Source: Panorpa germanica | Taxonomy: Eukaryota; Arthropoda; Insecta; Mecoptera; Panorpidae | Length of the DNA: 64,000 nt | Assembly (NCBI GenBank): GCA_963678705.1 | Contig: OY783207.1 | Coordinates: forward strand, 62,001-126,000 | Direction: 5' to 3' | Part shown: one piece after another, positions 55,601 to 64,000 of the stretch | Layout of the letters: each line of letters begins with the position of its first letter | How positions within the stretch are numbered: position 1 is the first letter of the stretch | The notes under the pieces: model-generated | Seen by the model: the letters and a program-made list of their open reading frames with translations, nothing else | Databases searched by the model: none | What the model was told of the DNA's origin: nothing | Program-made: the position numbers and the translations under genes

Positions 55601-58600
55601 CATTTATTATAGAAAAATTCATCAATATTTTTATGACCATATGATAGTCTATTAAATTTATCAATTAAATATTTTTTATCATCATAAGGACTTAATCCAA
55701 TTTTTTCTTCTTGAATAGTATATAATTGTAGCTTAAATGATCTTATACTATAACTAGTTTCAATTGTTCTTTCTTGTTTAAATAAACAATCTTTATATTT
55801 ATCAAATGTCTTTTTCATAATATTAACTTTTTTAATTCCTTTACATATTTTCTTCTCATGATTATCAGTTCTAAACGCATACATTTTTTATCATAATCCA
55901 CAATATTCTCTAATTGGAATACCATTATATTCATCTTTAAATAATCCAGGAATTTTTTTATTTTTTTGAGGTATATTATTAGGATGATCATCTGGATAAT
56001 CACTTGTATCAAAATATTCGATATTATTTTTTATATCTTCATAAAAATCATCTGTTTCAACATGTATAATAAAGGAATCTGTATCAGTGCTTAATAGTTT
56101 AACTTTATCACCATATTTAGGTTTTAAATAGTTATAATAAAATTTATACATTAATAGTTTTGATAATTCGAGTATAGAAAATCCACCAAATATAGGCTTA
56201 TTTAATTTAACTCTAGCTTTTTTTCCATATATGGGGACGGTATCTTCATTTAATATACTTCTATCTTGATAATGACTTGAATTTATCATTTTTTGCATTG
56301 CTTCTTCAGATTTAATTAATTTTACATTTAATCTATTTCTAACGTTTTCCATTTGTTTTCCATATACACTATTATTCATTAATTTAAAGAAATCTTTTTC
56401 AAAATCATTTTTAGCATTTTGTCGTAATTTAGTATTTTTATCAATATATGATTTTAACCATGCTTTTTGTATATTTTTAATACCTTTATTAATATTAAAT
56501 AATTTAGCACCTTGTCTTATATATTCTTTTAATATTCTATAATCTATAATATAATTTTTTTTATTGTATAACGTACACATTAATTTTTTATTCTCTTTTG
56601 ATGGTTTTGATCCTAATCCAATATCAATCATATGTTTTTGATATTCTGATAATTCATCATATTTTGGTGAATAGTGTTCAGGAGCTAATGCATAATCATT
56701 AAATTTATCATGTAATTCTTTTGGAATTCCTAAATTAACATCTAATATATATCCTATGTCCCCCTCATCATCGATACTCATTATATTTTTTTTTAAATCT
56801 TGAATATCTTCCTTTGACAGCCATTCATGATTAGATATTGGTAGTTTTTGAGACATTGCCCAACCATATAAATTATTAGCATCTAAATACATTATATAAC
56901 TCAAATGTTTTTTTGAATTATATATACCCTTTTCTTCAGCTTTTTCTTTTGATAATTTTATAACTTTCTCATGCTTTTCATCATAGAAATAACAATTATT
57001 TGATAAAGCATAATTATTTGATATCATACTAATTCCACCACGAATACCTTTTTCAGTAAATTCATACATTTCTTGATCTTGATATAATTCTAATGTTTGT
57101 TTGGTATATTTTAATGAAGCTGAGTTAGCTAAATGTGGAGCACTCATAAAATAAACTGGATCTAATTGATATTCCTTATAACACATATCTCTAAAATTAT
57201 TAAATACATCATATAATAATATACTATCTAATCTTAAATATCTATCATGATATTCACCAAAAGTATCAATATTAAAATGTTTCCAAAAGTCTTTGGCAAA
57301 TTTATATTGTTTATCAGTTATTGTTTTACAATTTGAATTGGAATAAAATTCTTTAATATCTGGTAAATTTAATGCATCGAACTTTTTATAATCATCAACC
57401 CATTCATATGGATAAACTCCTTTTTGTAATAAAAAAGCTTTTCCTTCTAATGAATAATTTTTATATCTTTCATTAAAATATTTAAAAGAACTATAATCAC
57501 ATATTTTTTCAATTTTAGTATTACAATATTCACAATCATCATATGCTATTATACCCTCTGGAGTCTTGCAAAGCAGTATAGGGTTTTTTAATTCTCGTTG
57601 TTTCTTACATTTATAACAATATCCAGAGTTAATATTTAATAAATTTTTAATTGCTTTATCTAATGAAACACCCATAAATGCTAATGTATCAATAAATCTT
57701 ATTTCCATAAAACTTTGTATTATTGTTCCTTTTGGTGTTATTTTAAGTTTTTCCCATTTATATGTGCAACTATCATTTTTACATTCTATATGAGATTCTC
57801 CTTCAAAGAGCTCTGTAAGAGATTTTCCTTCAAAGAGTTTTATAAGAGATTCTCCTTCGGAGAGATCTATAAGAGATTCTGTTTCTGATTCGCAGAGTTG
57901 CTTAGCAGTTTTATAGATATTTTGACATTTTAAACATTTGATTTTATTTTCTCCACACACTTCAAGTTTTGTTATACCTTCACATTTATAACATTTTTCA
58001 AAAAGGTTTTCACCTTTTCTTGATATTTTACAATTTGAGCAATATATTGAATCTTGTTTTGTTTCATATTCATTTACCAAAACTCGTTTTGATAAATATT
58101 TATAATTTTCAGTTGTATCAGCAAGTATTTTAATATTTTCAGCTTCTTTGCTCAATTTTAAAATCCATTCAATAAATATTTTTGAATCATATTTTATATT
58201 ATGTATTCCAATGGGTACAAAATTGGGTAATTTTAAATTTAAATTACAAGATTTATGTGCGGCACCTCTAAATTTACCAGTTATGTGATCATGATCCCAA
58301 ACTTTATTAGAAGGAAGACCTTCAAAATCTTTACCACAAATATGACAATTTGTTTGTGATTCAAATAATTTTATATCTTCTTCATTTCATTTCATAGGTT
58401 CATTTATTTTCTTTATTTTGTAATAATTTTTTGCCAAATCTGTTAAATCGTTATTAAATGTTTTCATTAATATATTAGAGTCTTTTTCTCTTCTCAAAAT
58501 AGTTTTTTCATTTGTAGTAAAACAATAACTATTTGGAATGTGTTTAGAAATAATTTTTTTATTATTTATTTTATCTGAGGGAAAATCTTTAGATAATGTA

Positions 58601-59995
58601 CATTCAAAATCTAATGTTGTAAAATAAGGGTGATATATTTCTGCTCCATTAGATTTATAAAATAATTTGTATGTTTTTTCAGCTGGCATAGTTATATTTC
58701 TAGTTGAGATTCCACAAATTTTTGCATGGGTATTATATTGTATAATAGTTTCAAAGCTCTTACTACATTTATTACAAATATAAAGATGATTATTGTTATG
58801 ATGAATTTTACCTTTTAATAAACTACTTAAATTTTTTATACCAACAAAATGGTAAATTCTTATCCATTCCTCTTCATTCAATTGTTCAATACAACTAAGG
58901 ACTAATAAGTTAACATGTGTTTTATCATTAGAAATATTTTTACTTCTATAGCCAAATATTATTTGTTCCTCCCTTTCTGCATTTTCTATTTTTATTAATT
59001 CATATAAATTAATTGAAATATTTAAAAACTGTTCATATTTTTCAATAATGTCTTGAGATATAGCAATCGGATAATCCATTTCTAATTCCTCATATCTTGT
59101 TATATTATATTTTGATGGTCTACAATTATTCTTACCTACTGGATTTAGTATACTTTCTAAAGCATATTCAAAACATCTTTCATCTTCTTCTTTCTCACAC
59201 TTAAATTGTCTAGTTCTAATATTTTCCACATTTACACAACATTTTTTATTTATTATCCATTTTGGTAAATCAATATATGATCCACCTTTTATTGGTTGAA
59301 ATTTATCTCGAAATAAAACAGAATATTTTACTTGTTTAAATCTATATTTAGAGTTCTTTTCAGTCCATTGATCAAATTTATTATCAATTATATCTTCAAT
59401 AATTTTAACCAATTTATGAATATCTTTTACATAACTAGAAACTTCTATATTATCAGTACTAAATTTATTTGTGTGTGTATTTACTTCTTCTCCATCTTGA
59501 TTTAATTCTACATACTCAATAAAAGTAGAAAGTTTAAACTTTATATATTTATATTTTTCAATTTGAAATTTTATATAGTTTGTTAATGGTTTTCCAATTT
59601 CTTCAAAATGTGTATTAATATCTTCATTATTTTTTGAAACAAAATATTTATCACTTATTAATCCTTTAAATGCTTTATGTGGTTTTAATTCTAATTCTTT
59701 AATCAATCTCTTCCTTTCTAAATTTCTTTCAAAATCTATTGGTTTAGGGAATATATCTTCATCATCATCTTTGATACTTCTAAATGGGGATAAATATGGT
59801 TTTTCTATTGTTAATGGGATATCAACATTTTGGAATGGTGGTATATACTCTTCTGTTCTAGTATTATTAATATATCTCATTATTGTATTAATTAATTGTG
59901 CTTTTCTTAACTGAGATACTCCTCGAATTTTATTATCTCTACAATATTGTTTTAATTGGATCATAGTTTGAGTTTGAAATTGGTTTCTTTGATAA

Positions 59996-60000
<5 letters not shown>
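55600..60000 (-). pseudogene. Protein-primed DNA polymerase B (Polinton PolB, fossil)
   Basis: The gene fills the right third of the element. An N-terminal SAP-like helix pair (QLKQYCRDNKIRGVSQLRK) leads to an exonuclease-side region with TLDFECTLS. Zinc-binding cysteine pairs follow, then the polymerase motifs LDANNLYGWAM, KLMNNSVYGKQMEN and STDTDSFI, and a tail ending in LSYGH. Together these identify a Polinton-type family B polymerase, which would copy the element. A run of SEGESLIKLFEGKSLTELF-like text comes from three tandem mini-hairpins. The gene is broken, with about two breaks. Confidence 0.9.
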
Positions 60001-60456
<456 letters not shown>

Positions 60457-60528
60457 AAACGTAAAAATAAATCGAGCATAGAAAATAGGCGTAACTATAA
60501 TACCCGGTCTAGAAAAGTCGTAAAATAG

Positions 60529-60981
60529 TGTGATTAATGAGGGTATATGTTTTAAATACCTTAACCAAGTGAAAGGTCGAAGCAATTATATTGTGTGAAA
60601 CTTTAAACCAGTGACTGAATACGTAAGGGATGTGTTTACTAAAATTAACCAGGCATATTCTTGGAAGTAATAAAAACAAACCTTTTTAAAGTCAAGCTGA
60701 AAACTAATGTAGGACTGAGTATATATTAGCTAGAACTTAAGGTGGTGTATGCATTCATTGTTCTGTATTTGTAAAGTAAACACCAACGTTTATATTGTAA
60801 CCTTATTGTAATATTAGTATTATTATCATTATTATTATCATCGTTATTATTTTATTCAATAAATGTATTAAACCAACTATGTGATTCTTTATCATCCTGA
60901 CAAACCAACTAAGATATTACATAGTTGAATATTAATTGAATTGACATTTGCCCTAAATTAAATAAGAGTACCTTGATTCCA
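60529..60981 (+). repeat. Ty3/Gypsy LTR, left copy
   Basis: It begins TGTGATTAATGAGGG directly after the frame-end copy and matches 63,559-64,000. It contains AATAAATG at 60,861, a likely polyadenylation signal, behind an ATTATTATCAT tract. The right edge is not fixed because the other copy is cut by the window end. Confidence 0.75.
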
Positions 60982-61019
60982 CATCAGATTAGCGGATTGG
61001 TTATTGTTTTCCACATAAG

Positions 61020-61335
61020 AAGTTGGATAGTTCTCGTTTTCCACGTTAGTAGTGGCATGGTACTCTCGTTTTCCATATCAGAAGTGCGATTGAGCTCTCG
61101 TTTTCCACATCAGAAGTGCGGATTAGTAACTCATAGTGAATTGAACTAAGTGCGGATTAGCAGCTCATAGCGAATTGAACTAAGTGCGCGAAGTGAATAA
61201 TACAAAGAAAAAGTGCGAATTAGTAGCTCATAGCGAATTGAACTAAGTGCGCGAAGTGAATAATACAAAGAAGTGCGGATTAGTAACTCATAGCGAATTG
61301 AACTAAGTGCGGATTAGTTATCTACGAGTTATCCA
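61020..61335 (+). repeat. Tandem repeats in the Gypsy leader
   Basis: Two word families repeat: CTCGTTTTCCACATCAGAAG (three to four times at 61,030-61,115) and GCGGATTAGTAACTCATAG followed by CGAATTGAACTAAGTGCG (four to five times at 61,115-61,320), with a roughly 75-bp period in the second part. They lie in the untranslated leader before the start at 61,504. Confidence 0.85.
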
Positions 61336-61503
61336 CAAGTGAATAATACAGAGAAGAATAATACAAGATAGTTTTCTACAAACAGTGCTTTTAAGTGATA
61401 GTTCATTAGCGGAATAGTCGAGAATTTATAAGACGGACTTTATAATAGGACTAGCAAGTGAATTGTATCAGAAAAGTGTGTAAACTGTTTTACGAGGAGA
61501 AAA

Positions 61504-63558
61504 TTGAAAATGGCATATAACGTTAACATGAACGATACTACTGTTGATGATAGTTTGTTAGCTGGACGCTCAGGTAACTCAACATCTAATGAAGATAGTT
61601 GGTTGGGAGTACAAGCAGAGCTGACGAGGCTTAGAACAAAACTATTGCAGTTGAGTATCGGGAATAGTACAATACAGGAACAGAGAATGAATCATCATGG
61701 GTTTATGCCGACACAGAACCTGGAATGTATACCTGTGTTTAACCCAGCAAGCACGGTATTGACGGCTACAGCTTGGGTGCGAAAATTGGAGGAAATAGCA
61801 GACATTTATGGATGGAGTGATAAAGTGAAGCTTCATCAAGGTGTCAACAAGCTGCAGTGTGCCGCGAGAAACTGGTTTGATGCTAGTTTGAACGTAGTCA
61901 AGGATTGGACGACGTTCAAATACGAATTAATCAGGAATTTTCCAGTGGAGTACGATGAATCTGACGTACACATGGAACTAATGAAGAGACGACGAGAAAA
62001 AAACGAAGCAATAGAAGATTATGTGTACTCGGTGAAAGCGATCGCCAGTAAGAGTGATAATATCAGTGAAAAGGCCGTGATAAAATACATAATAGCCGGA
62101 CTAAATAACAAAGACTTGATAAGTGTGTTATCAATGTGCGACTTTAAAACAGTGCCCGATTTGTTGTTAAAAGTAAAACGGTATGATTCGACGCTATTGC
62201 AAGTGCAAGAAAGGAATCATTTTAGTGTACGTAAAGACAGACCAAAAGACTTAAACGCGATAAAATGTTTTAATTGTAATGAACTCGGACACAAAGCAAA
62301 CGTGTGCCGAAAAAGTAACCAAGACAGTGAGAATAAAAGAGACAAACCAAGTGAGAAAAACATTAAAAGTGAAATTAAAATAAAGTGTTTCAAATGTCAC
62401 GAAGAGGGACATATTTCGAGAAATTGTACCGCGAATAATACGAGTGATGCTTTGTTAGTGGACACAAATAAAACATGTAATATGACAAAAGACATGACCA
62501 TAGACAGTAACAGTTTTAAATGTCTGATTGATACCGGAAGTGATCAGAATTTGATTAGAGCTGACGACTTTATTAAATTAAGCAATAGAGCGGTTGTGCG
62601 CGAAAATAATATTGTATTGACTGGAATCGGAGGATTTCAAATCAAAGTTTTAGGTGAATTTAGTGCTCAAGTGAAAGTAGACAATGAACAGTACTGTACT
62701 AACTTTTTAATAGTTCCATCAAATACAACTAGACATAGTGTTGTAATTGGTAAACCTCTGCTAGATCAAGTAGAAACCATAATAAGTGTAGACGGTATTA
62801 CCATGCGAAAAAAGTACGTGGAAAGTGAACAGTATAAAAAATTATATGTAGCCGACGACGAAATCGTCATGGGTAATAACATTAGTCCAGGTGCCAGGGC
62901 TAAAGTTGAGGAACTAGTTAAAACTTATGAACCAAAAGTAACAAGGGTTACTGAAGCAGCAGAAATATACATGACCGATGAGGTTCCTGTTTTTCAAAAT
63001 TCGCGACGTATGGCTTACTGCGAACAAGAAGAAGTTGAGAAACATGTAGAAACCTGGTTGAACGACGGCAAGGTCGAAGAGCAAGCATTAAACAAAACTT
63101 ATCAGCGTAGCATAAATACTACACCGTTCAAGTTGTTAACAGGTGTGACAATGAAAACAGAAGATGAGACGCATATCTCTCACCTGTTAGAAGAAGGTAA
63201 TCGAGAAATGCGTAAGGACGATTTCTACGAGTTACGTGTTAACGCCCAGAAACAAATATTAAAAACACCGGAAGAGAATCCCAGGAATTTCAATAGAAAT
63301 AGGAAACCAGCTAGGACATACAAAATCGGAGACATTGTAGCTGTAAACCACATGAAGCCATGGGGTGTGTTCTCAGACGACAGCGATTCTGAAACTGTAG
63401 ATGTTGTGTCAGGTGCCGAACCGCAACCAGATGACCGCAGTGACGTATCGTCTTTGGAGGCCAAAGAAATGTCATATGGCCGTGTGAAACGTAAAAATAA
63501 ATCGAGCATAGAAAATAGGCGTAACTATAATACCCGGTCTAGAAAAGTCGTAAAATAG
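61504..63558 (+). CDS. Ty3/Gypsy gag-pol frame, shortened (fossil)
   Basis: 684 codons. The gag helices (ATAWVRKLEEIADIYGWSDK, CAARNWFDAS) are of the retrotransposon gag type. Two CCHC knuckles follow, CFNCNELGHKANVC (about residue 258) and CFKCHEEGHISRNC (about 296), then an aspartic protease with CLIDTGSDQNLI (about 341) and VIGKPLLD. A short piece like the beginning of reverse transcriptase joins a piece like the end of integrase (TPFKLLTGV, PARTYKIGDIVAVNHM). The final residues are Arg/Lys-rich. The frame is open throughout, though the element is broken. Confidence 0.85.
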   Translation: MKMAYNVNMNDTTVDDSLLAGRSGNSTSNEDSWLGVQAELTRLRTKLLQLSIGNSTIQEQRMNHHGFMPTQNLECIPVFNPASTVLTATAWVRKLEEIADIYGWSDKVKLHQGVNKLQCAARNWFDASLNVVKDWTTFKYELIRNFPVEYDESDVHMELMKRRREKNEAIEDYVYSVKAIASKSDNISEKAVIKYIIAGLNNKDLISVLSMCDFKTVPDLLLKVKRYDSTLLQVQERNHFSVRKDRPKDLNAIKCFNCNELGHKANVCRKSNQDSENKRDKPSEKNIKSEIKIKCFKCHEEGHISRNCTANNTSDALLVDTNKTCNMTKDMTIDSNSFKCLIDTGSDQNLIRADDFIKLSNRAVVRENNIVLTGIGGFQIKVLGEFSAQVKVDNEQYCTNFLIVPSNTTRHSVVIGKPLLDQVETIISVDGITMRKKYVESEQYKKLYVADDEIVMGNNISPGARAKVEELVKTYEPKVTRVTEAAEIYMTDEVPVFQNSRRMAYCEQEEVEKHVETWLNDGKVEEQALNKTYQRSINTTPFKLLTGVTMKTEDETHISHLLEEGNREMRKDDFYELRVNAQKQILKTPEENPRNFNRNRKPARTYKIGDIVAVNHMKPWGVFSDDSDSETVDVVSGAEPQPDDRSDVSSLEAKEMSYGRVKRKNKSSIENRRNYNTRSRKVVK

Positions 63559-64000
63559 TGTGATTAATGAGGGTATATGTTTTAAATAGAAACCAAGTGA
63601 AAGGTCGAAGCAATTATATTGTGTGAAACTTTAAACCAGTGACTGAATACGTAAGGGATGTGTTTACTAAAATTAACCAGGCATATTCTTGGAAGTAATA
63701 AAAACAAACCTTTTTAAAGTCAAGCTGAAAACTAATGTAGGACTGAGTATATATTAGCTAGAACTTAAGGTGGTGTATGCATTCATTGTTCTGTATTTGT
63801 AAAGTAAACACCAACGTTTATATTGTAACCTTATTGTAATATTAGTATTATTATCATTATTATTATCATCGTTATTATTTTATTCAATAAATGTATTAAA
63901 CCAATTATGTGATTCTTTATCATCCTGACAAACCAACTAAGATATTACATAGTTGAATATTAATTGAATTGACATTTGCCCTAAATTAAATAAGAGTACC
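63559..64000 (+). repeat. Ty3/Gypsy LTR, right copy (cut by window end)
   Basis: It starts TGTGATTAATGAGGG right after the stop of the gag-pol frame and runs to the window edge. Differences from the left copy are few, for example near 63,588 and 63,904. Confidence 0.8.

Larger units (their letters stand above)
49150..57910. repeat. Scattered mini-hairpin repeat family of the Polinton
   Basis: The typical unit is AGCGCTCCGAAGGAGATTCT, in either direction. CTCC-GAA-GGAG forms a tiny hairpin and AGCGCT is itself a palindrome. At least twenty copies or variants are visible, for example near 49,160, 49,330, 49,370, 49,930, 49,995, 50,210, 51,020, 51,050, 51,835, 53,590, 54,620, 54,935, 55,065, 55,175, 57,550, 57,800, 57,830, 57,855 and 57,890. 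Copies lie in spacers and inside most genes in several reading frames. I saw none outside the Polinton in this window. Confidence 0.85.

Overview
The window looks like a repeat-dense, AT-rich stretch of an arthropod nuclear genome, most likely an insect. The evidence is spliced genes with GT-AG introns and a crowd of eukaryotic mobile elements: Helitrons, a Mutator-like relic, a Tc1/mariner relic, MITEs, a tRNA-derived SINE, a LINE fragment, BEL/Pao and Ty3/Gypsy LTR elements and a Polinton/Maverick. The insect order cannot be fixed from sequence alone. Only one convincing host protein gene is visible: a small, three-exon, secreted protein of 137 residues at 36.6-39.8 kb.

Layout. Bases 1-80 look like a Helitron 3' end. 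From about 82 to 19.3 kb there is a giant tandem repeat of units of 7,599 and 8,370 bp plus a partial third copy. Each full unit contains a nested array of about 265-bp monomers and two diverged cassettes with good splice signals, so the locus resembles an amplified spliced noncoding RNA gene. 19.7-21.9 kb is a decayed Helitron with a THAP-domain gene lying in it antisense. 22.1-22.7 kb is a tandemly duplicated LINE ORF2 tail and 23.6-24.9 kb is a Mutator-like transposase relic. 25.85-31.27 kb is a BEL/Pao element on the minus strand with both LTRs, a 5-bp target duplication and a tRNA-Tyr-type primer site.

31.3-43.4 kb is a nest of small non-autonomous elements around and inside the secreted-protein gene. 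Two inverted copies of one interspersed repeat (32.4-33.8 and 38.1-39.5 kb) act as each other's empty sites. They prove three separate insertions: a 637-bp MITE, a SINE, and a piggyBac-like 756-bp MITE. 43.6-46.5 kb is a shortened Helitron with both termini.

46.6-60.35 kb is a 13.7-kb Polinton with 359-bp terminal inverted repeats that are almost identical. It carries DNA polymerase B, integrase, packaging ATPase, an adenain-type protease, a pX-like peptide, a parvovirus-type phospholipase A2 protein and a matrix metalloprotease with hemopexin repeats. It is broken. It shows two features worth attention. A mini-hairpin repeat (core CTCCGAAGGAG) is scattered through spacers and through most genes in several reading frames. 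A TAATAAATG motif sits at nearly every gene start, reminiscent of the poxvirus late promoter. 60.45-64 kb is a tandem Ty3/Gypsy arrangement with near-identical LTRs, running off the window.

TA-dinucleotide tracts join the Helitron, Polinton and Gypsy elements, so this end of the window looks like a repeated landing site for insertions.
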